64,000 nt of DNA, taken from positions 682,001-746,000 of the forward strand of contig NZ_JAASQJ010000003.1 of assembly GCF_011762185.1 (NCBI RefSeq), given 5' to 3'. The notes below the pieces were generated by a model, which was given only the letters and a program-made list of their open reading frames with translations, was not told the origin of the DNA and made no database searches. Numbering within the stretch: position 1 is the first letter of the stretch; each line of letters begins with the position of its first letter. This stretch comes from Dyadobacter arcticus. Lineage in GTDB: Bacteria > Bacteroidota > Bacteroidia > Cytophagales > Spirosomataceae. The position numbers were made by a program, and so were the translations under genes. Shown here piece after piece: positions 35,632 through 44,446 of this stretch.

Positions 35632-37632
35632 ATGACAAAATTGCTGACTTTTCTGAGCCTGGTCTTCTGTTTTTCGATTGGCTTGCGAGCCCAACCGGGA
35701 AATGTGGACAGTCTCAAACTGTTGCTCAAACAATTTCCGCAGCAAGATACCTTGCGGGTGCAACGTTTGAACGGGCTCTCTTTCCAATTGTCGCGTGTGG
35801 ACCCGCTGGAATCACAAAAGATTGCCAATGATGCGATCAAGTTGTCCAAACAGCTGCATTATACGGCTGGCGAAACTACCGGGATGCTCAATATAAGCCT
35901 CGCTTACACATCCCAGGGCAACTACGTACCTGCGTTAAAGGTTGGCCTTGCCGCGCTGGAACTGGCAAAACGCACGGGAAACAAGAAGTTGGAAGCGCTG
36001 GCCTACCTGGGACTTGCCCATACTTACCAGCGATTGAGAAATAATGCTCAGGCCCTTCCTTATGCCATGCAAGCCCTTAAACTAAGCCGCTCAATCAACG
36101 ATTGGCTCGGAATCAGAAGAAGTCTGAATATTCTCGGCACGATCTACGCCACGGCGGACAACCTGCCGAAGGCGATCGATTATTACAAACAGGCCCGGCA
36201 AGCTAGTGTTCAGGATAACGATCTTTTTTATGTTGCGACTATGGACGGTAACCTGGCCGAAATCTACGAGTTGCAGGGTAAATACGACCTTGCTTTTTCC
36301 CTGTCATTGCGGACGGTTCGTTTCATGGAAACGACCAATCGCCCGACAGTTGCCGCCGAATTTAAGCTCATTCCGGCTACTGCCTTCCTGCATACCGGCC
36401 AGCTGGACAGTGCGATCATTTATGCAAAACAAATATTACTGGTTACCGAGCCGCTTGGTATCAGGAACCAGAGCCGCGATGCGCATAAAATCATGGCCGA
36501 TGCCTATGCCGGTCGCAAGGATTATGCCCGCGCCTGGCCACATCTGCAAAAGTATGAAGCTTACCGCGATAGTCTCGCCGGCGAAGAAACTACCCGCCAG
36601 GCAGCCGTGCTCAAGTATCAGATCGAGCAGGAAAAAGCCAGAAACCAGATTGAAAATTTAAAAAATGATCAACAGTTACAGGCACTCCAACAAGAAAAAG
36701 CGCAAAATGAAGGAAGGGTTCTGACCTGGTCACTGATCACCGGATTGGTTATTTTTCTGGTGATTGGAATGATACTCTACCGAAATAACAGGCAGAAGCA
36801 GCATGCCAATGTTGTTTTGCAAGAAGAAAAACAAAAAGTGGAAGACACGCTCGATGAACTGAGAGCAACTCAGAAACAACTCATTCAATCCGAAAAAATG
36901 GCTTCGTTGGGCGAGCTAACCGCCGGTATCGCTCATGAAATTCAGAACCCGCTAAATTTTGTAAACAACTTCTCAGAAGTAAGTTCTGAGCTGATCGAAG
37001 AAATGAATGTGGAAATCGAAAAAGGGAATTTGGAAGAAATAAAAACGATTGCGAATGACATCCTGGAAAATCTTGAAAAAATAAACCACCACGGAAAGCG
37101 GGCCGATAACATTGTAAAGGGAATGCTGCAACACAGCAAAAAAAGCAGCTCAACCAAAGAGCCAACAGACATTAATGCATTGGCGGATGAATATTTGAGG
37201 TTGGCTTATCACGGATTTCGGGCAAAAGACAATGCCTTTAATACGACGTTAAAAACAGATTTTGATGAAACAATCCTTTTGATTTCCATTATCCCGCAGG
37301 ATATAGGAAGGGTTGTTCTAAACTTATTGAACAATGCTTTTTACGCCGTTCACCAAAAAGTACTTCTTGGGTCTGGCTATGAACCGATTGTGACATTGAG
37401 CACCAAAAAACTGGGCGATAACGTGCTTATTAGAGTGCAGGATAATGGCAGCGGTATCCCGAAAAGAGTGTTAGACAAAATCTTCCAGCCTTTCTTCACG
37501 ACCAAGCCCACCGGGCAGGGAACAGGATTGGGCCTATCGCTCAGTTATGATATTGTCACAAAGGGCCACGGTGGAACCCTGCAAGTGGAATCTGCTGAGG
37601 GCGATGGAAGCACATTCGTAGTTAAATTATAA
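35632..37632 (+). CDS. TPR sensor histidine kinase
   Basis: Orphan sensor kinase of 666 residues. Signal peptide 1-21, then a TPR array (about 30-320), a coiled coil, one membrane helix (about 363-383) and the kinase. The phospho-acceptor is His435 in AGIAHEIQNPLNF. The ATP-binding domain has N box NLLNNAFYAV, G1 DNGSGIP and G2 GTGLGLSLSYDI. No response regulator is next to it. Its last 230 residues are very similar, partly identical in DNA, to the kinase at 37651, which starts 18 bp later, so the two likely share a transcript and perhaps a partner. Confidence 0.93.
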   Translation: MTKLLTFLSLVFCFSIGLRAQPGNVDSLKLLLKQFPQQDTLRVQRLNGLSFQLSRVDPLESQKIANDAIKLSKQLHYTAGETTGMLNISLAYTSQGNYVPALKVGLAALELAKRTGNKKLEALAYLGLAHTYQRLRNNAQALPYAMQALKLSRSINDWLGIRRSLNILGTIYATADNLPKAIDYYKQARQASVQDNDLFYVATMDGNLAEIYELQGKYDLAFSLSLRTVRFMETTNRPTVAAEFKLIPATAFLHTGQLDSAIIYAKQILLVTEPLGIRNQSRDAHKIMADAYAGRKDYARAWPHLQKYEAYRDSLAGEETTRQAAVLKYQIEQEKARNQIENLKNDQQLQALQQEKAQNEGRVLTWSLITGLVIFLVIGMILYRNNRQKQHANVVLQEEKQKVEDTLDELRATQKQLIQSEKMASLGELTAGIAHEIQNPLNFVNNFSEVSSELIEEMNVEIEKGNLEEIKTIANDILENLEKINHHGKRADNIVKGMLQHSKKSSSTKEPTDINALADEYLRLAYHGFRAKDNAFNTTLKTDFDETILLISIIPQDIGRVVLNLLNNAFYAVHQKVLLGSGYEPIVTLSTKKLGDNVLIRVQDNGSGIPKRVLDKIFQPFFTTKPTGQGTGLGLSLSYDIVTKGHGGTLQVESAEGDGSTFVVKL

Positions 37633-37650
37633 TTCAACGTACCCTTATCA

Positions 37651-40600
37651 ATGAAAAAAGTTAAAAAAGTGACCCTCAAACACCTTCTACCTTGCCTTCT
37701 GCTATTGGTAGCATCAGGTATGAACGTAAGTGCCCAAATCACCATCGATCCCGAATATCTTTCAGTGGCAAATGGGATTGCCTCGCCGACGGTGAACGAT
37801 ATTCTCCAGGACCATTATGGGTTACTCTGGCTCGCCACCGGAAACGGTTTGCAGAAATACGACGGTTACCGTTTTGAAACCTTCAAAAATGTGCGCGGCA
37901 AATCCAATAGTCTGCAGAACAATAACTGCTGGGATCTAATGGAGGATCCAGACCACAACATCTGGGTGAGCAACGAACAAGGTGTGTCTTATTACGACCG
38001 GAAGAAAAAAGAATTTGTCAATTATAACATTGGCACCATATTCAGAAATATAACGGGAAGCGGAGCGGGCAGATCGTTCCGGATGATAACAGACAAAAAA
38101 GGGCAGGTGTGGGTGACTACAGGCTTGCTAGAACTTCTGAAATTAGACCGCGCCTCCCAAAAATGGGAATACGCAAAGTACGAAGGCGACAGTATCAATC
38201 AGCAGTCTCACCAGGGAATACTTCTGGCCATTACCCAGGACGCAAAAGGTGGTATCTGGATAGGCTCGGCAGTTTACGGCCTTATGCATCTTGCGCCCGG
38301 TGACGACACTTTCAGGTTCGTGCAGCCACATTTATTTGGTCATCTTAAAACTGATTTCAACCAGATTTCGGCCCTTTACTTCGATGTGAACAACATCCTC
38401 TGGATCACCGCATCCGATGGGGTCTACAAGTACGACCCGGCGCTGGGCACTCTGAAAACGATCAAAATATATACCGAGGGTATTCAGGGCGGCTGGGCGA
38501 GCTGGAACCGGATCGGAGCAGACCCTTCCGGAAATATCTGGGTTGCCAATAACTTTCACGGGATACTTAAATTTAAAGGAACTTCCGACCAGTTCGAAGA
38601 AGTAACCCTGGCAGGAAAAGTGAAGGTTCCAAAGCATGGCTGGAACATTACGCTGACCAACTTTATGGTGGATCGCGGCGGCGTGTTCTGGTTTGGAAGC
38701 TTGGAGTTCGGGTTGCTCAAATACAATCCGGTCAGCAAACCTTTTTCAGTGATCGCGCGAAAAGATGGCGACCCGACCGGTATTTCCGGTATTCCGTATA
38801 GCCTGCTCGCGTCCAAAGCCAAGCCGGGGACATTGTATGTGGGTACAAAAGGTTACGGTTTATCGGTTTTTGATACAAAAACCCAAAAAGCACAAAAGGT
38901 CACATTTGATGTCGTAAACGATATGTACGGCGGCTCTGTCAGGTCTATTGCGGAAAATGACGACGGAACATTGTGGGTAGGTACCTGGGGTGACGGACTG
39001 CTCAGGCTGGACAAAAATTACAAGGAAGTAGAACGATACAGTTACCAATACAAAAGCCGGGAAGGTATTGCTTCCGGTAAGGTGCGGGTGATCAAGCCGG
39101 ATCAGAATGGTCGCCTGTGGCTGGGAACTGCCGACGGCCTGGATATATTCGATCCCAAAACAGAACAGTTTCAAAATGTGGTCAGCACCGATCACTTGAG
39201 CTATCCGCAGGAGCTGGTTGATGAGATGGAAAAACTGTCCGAAACCGGTCAAAAAGTGGCAGGAATTGAGGGTGTGACAGAGATGCAGAATAAATCCCGG
39301 AAAGTGGAGATCAAGTCTGCGGGAAAATATGCGGTGATGGCCGTGGGAGAGGGTGACCCGGCAGGTCCGGCAGATTACGGATGGATAGAGGGCGCGCCAA
39401 AGGATACGATCTGGAAGATGGCGTCTTTCGCGCAATCCATGCACGCGGGTGGAGCGGCGAAAAACAGGATCGATATTAAAATACTGGACCTCCGGCCAGG
39501 AAGTTACACGCTTCGCTACACGACCGACGATAGTCACAGCTATGGAAATTACAACGAGCCCGGGCCTGACGTGAGCTCTGTTTATGGTATGCGACTGGTG
39601 AAGCTGACGGACACGGACGAGGCTTTCCTTGAAAAACGGTTGCATCCTGAACAACTGCGTGAAAAATCGATTACGGGCAGTGATATTATTGATATTGAAA
39701 TCGGCAAAAAGTATGTTTGGGTGGGTGCGCTCGAAAAAGGTTTTAACCGCATCGACCCCATTTCAGGTGAGGTTAAACATTTTATGCACGATTTGAAAAA
39801 CGAAAACTCGCTGGCTGACAATGCTATTGCGGATATCTTTGAGGATGAGGAGGGAATCGTCTGGATCACCAACCGGGCCGGTTTGAACAAATTCGATCCC
39901 AGGACCGAAAAATTCACACTATACAGCGAAGCCGACGGTTTGCCGACAGACAATACTGTTTCGCTCTTGCCCGGGCAAAAAGGGGAAATTTGGATATCCA
40001 CTCAAAACGGACTTTCTCAAATGATTACCAATAAGGCTTTGGGTAAGGTGATGTTCATCAATTACAATTCCGCCGACGGTCTGGGCAGCGACGGTTTTGG
40101 TACTTACCTGGTGGCTGCAAAAACTGCTGACGGCCAATTTTATTTTGGGGCCGACCACGGGTTAACCAGTTTCAAAAGCTTTAAAGGAAACGATACCCCG
40201 CCACCTATCATCATTTCAAACCTGCTGATTTCCAATAAATCTGTTTTGGATATGAAGGAAGATTCGCCTGTAAAAGGCGATCTGCTGAATACTGAAAGCG
40301 TAATTTTCGCTCACGATCAAAACAATATTGGTTTCGAATTCGCTGCACTGCATTATGCCAACCCTTTGAAAAATCAGTATGCACATATGCTGAAAGGTTA
40401 TGACAAAGATTGGATTTACGACAACCGGAATTTTGCCAGTTACACCAATTTGGAACCAGGAGACTACGAATTTATGGTGCGTGCTTCCAATGCTTATGGG
40501 GTTTGGAATGAAAAAGGAAAAATACTCAAAGTGACCATTCTGCCTCCTTGGTGGCGTACCTGGTGGGCCTACGCAGCATATGTGATCGTTTTAGCATTGC

Positions 40601-41499
40601 TGATTTTTAGTGTTAACAGATATATGCGGGAACGGATCAAAACGAAGGAACGCGAAAAAAGCAGGGAAAGGGAATTACAGCAGGCACGGGAAATCGAAAA
40701 AGCCTACACCGAATTGAAAGCCACTCAAAACCAGCTGATCCAATCGGAAAAAATGGCGTCGCTTGGTGAACTGGCAGCAGGTATTGCACATGAGATCCAA
40801 AACCCGCTGAACTTCATCAATAACTTCTCGGAACTGAACCAGGAGCTGTTAGACGAAATGAAAACCGAACTGGCCAGCGGCAATGTTAAAGAAGCGACAG
40901 GGCTTGCCAACGATGTAATCCAGAACCTGGAAAAAATCAATAACCATGGAAAACGCGCCGACTCAATTGTAAAGGGAATGCTGCAGCACAGCCGGAGCAG
41001 CAGCGGTATCAAGGAACCGACGGACATCAATGCATTGACCGATGAGTATATCCGGCTGGGTTACCACGGTTTACGTGCAAAAGACCAAACCTTTAATGCA
41101 GCCATTAAAACCGATTTTGACCCCTCCCTTGAAAAAGTGGGAATGATCCCTCAGGACATTGGACGAGTGGTTTTGAACCTACTGAACAATGCTTTTTATG
41201 CGGTCCAGCAAAAGCAGAAAGAACTTCCAGAGTCTGATTATGAACCTACTGTGACAGTGAGCACCAAAAAAACGGCCAATAACGTACTGCTGCATGTGCG
41301 GGACAATGGTAATGGTATCCCACAAAGAGTGGTAGATAAAATCTTTCAGCCTTTCTTCACGACCAAGCCCACCGGGCAAGGAACCGGATTGGGGTTATCA
41401 CTAAGCTATGACATTGTAACTAAGGGACATGGCGGAGAATTAAAGGTTGAAACCAGTGAAGGAAAAGGCTCTGTGTTTATGATTATATTGCCTATATGA
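37651..41499 (+). CDS. Two-component propeller sensor histidine kinase
   Basis: Very large sensor kinase of 1282 residues. Signal peptide (about 10-28), then periplasmic beta-propeller repeats (about 35-510 and 680-845, e.g. HYGLLWLATGNGLQKYD), a Y_Y_Y domain (about 880-960), a membrane helix (about 970-988), a coiled coil, and a kinase with His1047 (AGIAHEIQNPLNF), NLLNNAFYAV, DNGNGIP and GTGLGLSLSYD. Residues about 510-670 break the propeller with a block rich in Gly and Asp that lacks propeller motifs. Unlike classical hybrid sensors, it has no receiver or AraC domain. No regulator gene is beside it. The ligand is unknown; such sensors often detect glycans. Confidence 0.93.
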   Translation: MKKVKKVTLKHLLPCLLLLVASGMNVSAQITIDPEYLSVANGIASPTVNDILQDHYGLLWLATGNGLQKYDGYRFETFKNVRGKSNSLQNNNCWDLMEDPDHNIWVSNEQGVSYYDRKKKEFVNYNIGTIFRNITGSGAGRSFRMITDKKGQVWVTTGLLELLKLDRASQKWEYAKYEGDSINQQSHQGILLAITQDAKGGIWIGSAVYGLMHLAPGDDTFRFVQPHLFGHLKTDFNQISALYFDVNNILWITASDGVYKYDPALGTLKTIKIYTEGIQGGWASWNRIGADPSGNIWVANNFHGILKFKGTSDQFEEVTLAGKVKVPKHGWNITLTNFMVDRGGVFWFGSLEFGLLKYNPVSKPFSVIARKDGDPTGISGIPYSLLASKAKPGTLYVGTKGYGLSVFDTKTQKAQKVTFDVVNDMYGGSVRSIAENDDGTLWVGTWGDGLLRLDKNYKEVERYSYQYKSREGIASGKVRVIKPDQNGRLWLGTADGLDIFDPKTEQFQNVVSTDHLSYPQELVDEMEKLSETGQKVAGIEGVTEMQNKSRKVEIKSAGKYAVMAVGEGDPAGPADYGWIEGAPKDTIWKMASFAQSMHAGGAAKNRIDIKILDLRPGSYTLRYTTDDSHSYGNYNEPGPDVSSVYGMRLVKLTDTDEAFLEKRLHPEQLREKSITGSDIIDIEIGKKYVWVGALEKGFNRIDPISGEVKHFMHDLKNENSLADNAIADIFEDEEGIVWITNRAGLNKFDPRTEKFTLYSEADGLPTDNTVSLLPGQKGEIWISTQNGLSQMITNKALGKVMFINYNSADGLGSDGFGTYLVAAKTADGQFYFGADHGLTSFKSFKGNDTPPPIIISNLLISNKSVLDMKEDSPVKGDLLNTESVIFAHDQNNIGFEFAALHYANPLKNQYAHMLKGYDKDWIYDNRNFASYTNLEPGDYEFMVRASNAYGVWNEKGKILKVTILPPWWRTWWAYAAYVIVLALLIFSVNRYMRERIKTKEREKSRERELQQAREIEKAYTELKATQNQLIQSEKMASLGELAAGIAHEIQNPLNFINNFSELNQELLDEMKTELASGNVKEATGLANDVIQNLEKINNHGKRADSIVKGMLQHSRSSSGIKEPTDINALTDEYIRLGYHGLRAKDQTFNAAIKTDFDPSLEKVGMIPQDIGRVVLNLLNNAFYAVQQKQKELPESDYEPTVTVSTKKTANNVLLHVRDNGNGIPQRVVDKIFQPFFTTKPTGQGTGLGLSLSYDIVTKGHGGELKVETSEGKGSVFMIILPI

Positions 41500-41508
41500 A
41501 GGATCGAT

Positions 41509-41592
41509 AGCAAAAACCCGGACGAGTTAAGGGAATTAGCAATAGTCCCGCAAAATATGGGAAGAGTGATCCTGAACTTGCTGACCAATAGT
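41509..41592 (+). pseudogene. Fragment of a third kinase of the same family
   Basis: In frame from 41509 the bases encode SKNPDELRELAIVPQNMGRV then ILNLLTNS, matching IPQDIGRVVLNLLNNA of the two kinases upstream (N box of the ATP-binding domain). It is only about 28 codons, starts just after the stop of the propeller kinase and ends at the GCCACGAAT palindrome. No start or frame beyond. Confidence 0.75.
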
Positions 41593-41593
41593 T

Positions 41594-41658
41594 GCCACGA
41601 ATGCACGAATGGGGCACGAATAAAACCCCATATTTGTGCAAATTCATATATTCGTGGC
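41594..41658. repeat. GCCACGAATGCACGAAT intergenic palindrome
   Basis: GCCACGAATGCACGAAT at 41594-41610 and ATTCGTGGC at 41650-41658, with an ATTTGTGCAAATT inner part. This is another dispersed repeat type of Bacteroidota. It abuts the kinase fragment. Confidence 0.75.
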
Positions 41659-41712
41659 TTGGCATTTGACAATTCATCGAGAAACACCAGCGCCTAGAAT
41701 AAAAATGCGGAT

Positions 41713-44097
41713 TTATTCGGAACGCAATGATTTCACCGGATTCGCCAAAGCTGCTTTCAAGGATTGATAAATCACAGTCAGCCAGCAAATGACCAATGTC
41801 AAGGCGCAGGCGGCAACGAAGATCCAGGGACTGATGTCGGTTTTAAAAGGAAAACCTTGCAGCCAGCGGTCCATGGAAAAATACGCGATCGGGATGGCGA
41901 TGGGGAATGAAAAGAGCACCAGTTTGGTAAAATCTTTGGATAGCAGCATGACCACGCTGGAAACGGAACCTCCCAATACTTTTCGCACACCAATCTCCTT
42001 CACCCTTTGTTCGGTGGTAAACGTCGCCAGGCCAAACAATCCGAGGCAGGCGATCAGGATGGTCAATGCTGAGAACGCAGTAAAAATCTGTCCGCGAAGC
42101 TCGTCGGCGCGGTAGGCCGACTGGAAATCCTGGTCCAGAAAACGGTATTCAAACAAACGGGCCGGATAGGCTTGTTGCCATTTCTGGCCAATGTAAGCCA
42201 TCGTTTCCTTTGTATTTTTTGTGCTGACCTTGACGTGAATGACCGGGTTCGCCCTGCGATAGATCATAATCAGAGGTTCAATGGGATTATAAAGCGACTG
42301 TTGGTGAAAATCCTTTACAACACCAACCACCAAGGCGGTCGGTGGCGGGTTTTTTCCATCGGCAGGTACTGTTCCCAGCATAATCTTTTTACCGATCGGA
42401 TCTTTCCAGTTCATCCGTTTCACCACAGCTTCATTGATCATCACGCTATTGGCCGTATCAGCTGGCAATTCATCCGAAAAATTTCTGCCCTGAAGCAGCT
42501 TCATTCCCATCGTTTTCACATATTCATGATCCACCAATGTTGGTTTAAAAGCCATTTCCTTCATTCCCGTACTGGATTCTACGGTGAAAATAACACGTCC
42601 TCCAATGTTGCTAACCGGCGATGATGCCGACGCAACACTCTTCACATTTGGATTATCCAACAAATCCTTCCGGAACGCATTATACCTGGCTTTCGGTTGC
42701 TCTCCCTGAAAATCAATCGTTAAAACCTGATCCCGGTCGTAACCCATATCCTTGTTGCGCATGTAGTTCAGCTGCTGGTACACAATCCAGGTACAAATGA
42801 GCATGACCATGGAAATAGAGAATTGGGTAACGACCAGCGCTTTCCTGAAAAAACTGCCTCCTCTTGCTTTAAATGACCCTTTCAATACATCTGCCGGCTC
42901 GAAAGCGGATAAATAAAAGGCCGGATAACTGCCGCTGATCAGGCCTGTAAAGGCTACAATAGACAATCCAATGATGATGAACTTTGGACTCAGTAATTCC
43001 ATATAGCCAATTTCTTTACCCGAAACCGTATTGAAGAACGATAGCAATGCGGCTACCAGGATCAGACTGGAAACCAGGGATATCATAGTTATTAATACCG
43101 ATTCGGTCAGGAATTGGGCGATCAATGCACCTTTTAGTGATCCCATTACTTTTCTTAAACCTACTTCCTTTGTACGACGGGCCGATTGGGCTGTCGCCAG
43201 GTTCATATAGTTGATGCTGGCAATGAGCAACATGAAGAATGCAATGGCGCTAAAAGTATACACATACCCAATGTCGCCATTGGTTTCACCATCAAATTTG
43301 GAATAAAGGTGAATACTCGTGAGCGGCTGCATCTGGTAAGTAATATGGATGCCCATCCGCTTGAATATGGACGACATATACTTCTCATAAAGTCCTGGAA
43401 AACCGGCTTCCAGTTTTTTGATATCCGCATTTTTTGCCAATAGCAAATAACTGTTGATGTAAAATCCACCCCAACCGTCGGCGTTCCGCTGGTTTGCATC
43501 AAGCGACATCAACGCATTGAATGTCATGTGGGAATTTTTCGGAACATCCTTGATTACACCAGTTACCTTATACGAAGTGGTATCGTCGGTGCGCAAGATC
43601 TGTCCTAATGCATTTTCCTGGCCGAAGAACCGTTTCGCAACTTTTTCTGTCAGCACCACACTGCCAGGTTCGTCCAATGCAATTTTAGGATCGCCTTCCA
43701 GGAATTTATAGGTGAAAATATCGAATATCGTAGAGTCGGTGGAGTAAACATCTTCCTCATAAAAGCGCTTTTCACCGAGCTTGAACATGGTGCGTCCCCG
43801 GCCGAAAAACCGGACGTAACTCTCTACAAAAGGATAATCCTGCTTTAATGTTTTGACCAGTGGAGGCTGGGTGCTCGTCCATTTATTGATCTTGTCCGGC
43901 TCCCGGATGTAGGAAACAATCCGGTAGATCCGATCGGCCTTTTCATGATAACGGTCGTAACTTAGTTCATCCGACACATACAAAAACAGCAGCATGCCGC
44001 AGGTAACGCCAATGGTAAGACCAAGAATGTTGATCAGGCTGTAAAATTTATCCTTGACGAGATTGCGAAACGCAAGTTTCAGGTAATTTTTTAGCAT
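41713..44097 (-). CDS. FtsX/MacB-type ABC transporter permease
   Basis: Permease of 794 residues, start MLKNYLKLAFRNLVKDKFYS at ATG 44097; the extra 20 residues upstream lack family similarity. There are two FtsX units, each with a periplasmic MacB-like domain and membrane helices: first NILGLTIGVTCGMLLFLYV, then ARRTKEVGLRKVMGS (coupling helix), and the second ending in RVKEIGVRKVLGGSVSSVVML. No ATPase gene is next to it, so the partner is elsewhere. Its likely job is stress response, lipoprotein or peptide export; the substrate is unknown. It is divergent from the hybrid sensor at 44447. Confidence 0.9.
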   Translation of the reverse strand: MLKNYLKLAFRNLVKDKFYSLINILGLTIGVTCGMLLFLYVSDELSYDRYHEKADRIYRIVSYIREPDKINKWTSTQPPLVKTLKQDYPFVESYVRFFGRGRTMFKLGEKRFYEEDVYSTDSTIFDIFTYKFLEGDPKIALDEPGSVVLTEKVAKRFFGQENALGQILRTDDTTSYKVTGVIKDVPKNSHMTFNALMSLDANQRNADGWGGFYINSYLLLAKNADIKKLEAGFPGLYEKYMSSIFKRMGIHITYQMQPLTSIHLYSKFDGETNGDIGYVYTFSAIAFFMLLIASINYMNLATAQSARRTKEVGLRKVMGSLKGALIAQFLTESVLITMISLVSSLILVAALLSFFNTVSGKEIGYMELLSPKFIIIGLSIVAFTGLISGSYPAFYLSAFEPADVLKGSFKARGGSFFRKALVVTQFSISMVMLICTWIVYQQLNYMRNKDMGYDRDQVLTIDFQGEQPKARYNAFRKDLLDNPNVKSVASASSPVSNIGGRVIFTVESSTGMKEMAFKPTLVDHEYVKTMGMKLLQGRNFSDELPADTANSVMINEAVVKRMNWKDPIGKKIMLGTVPADGKNPPPTALVVGVVKDFHQQSLYNPIEPLIMIYRRANPVIHVKVSTKNTKETMAYIGQKWQQAYPARLFEYRFLDQDFQSAYRADELRGQIFTAFSALTILIACLGLFGLATFTTEQRVKEIGVRKVLGGSVSSVVMLLSKDFTKLVLFSFPIAIPIAYFSMDRWLQGFPFKTDISPWIFVAACALTLVICWLTVIYQSLKAALANPVKSLRSE

Positions 44098-44446
44098 AAG
44101 AATAAGATAAAGGGATAGAAGGAAGCTGCAACTTTCATGCCTTGTGGTAACTCTCATATTGCTAGATAGTTACAGAATTTCTTCAATTTTTTCTGTCCGA
44201 AATTGAACACTCCTGTACGCCGGTGAACGAAGCAATTTTGCAGCACGCTACTGCTGATCTTTGATTCGGGCTAGCTATTAGTACAGTATTCTCGTTGCAT
44301 TGAAGGATAATTTTGTTGCATTTGACATTTAAAAGGCTTAGCCAAGCAATTCTGAATCCTGGAAACTGATAACTTGCAGATTCCAATGAACAATAGGGTA
44401 ACAACTCAGGATTGTCGGTCGAAGCAGTCCAATTTATTTGTGAGTT
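44098..44446. other. Divergent intergenic region
   Basis: 349 bp between the permease and the hybrid sensor. A -7-like TAATTTTG sits at 44308-44315 reading toward the sensor, but no TTG lies 19 bases upstream. No other structure recognised. Confidence 0.5.

Noticed and set aside
38860..39654. 264-codon open frame antisense to the propeller kinase
   Set aside because: Fully inside a well-supported gene, with low-complexity composition and no family match.
44308..44315. Promoter for the hybrid sensor
   Set aside because: TAATTTTG fits the -7 box, but no TTG lies at the right distance upstream.
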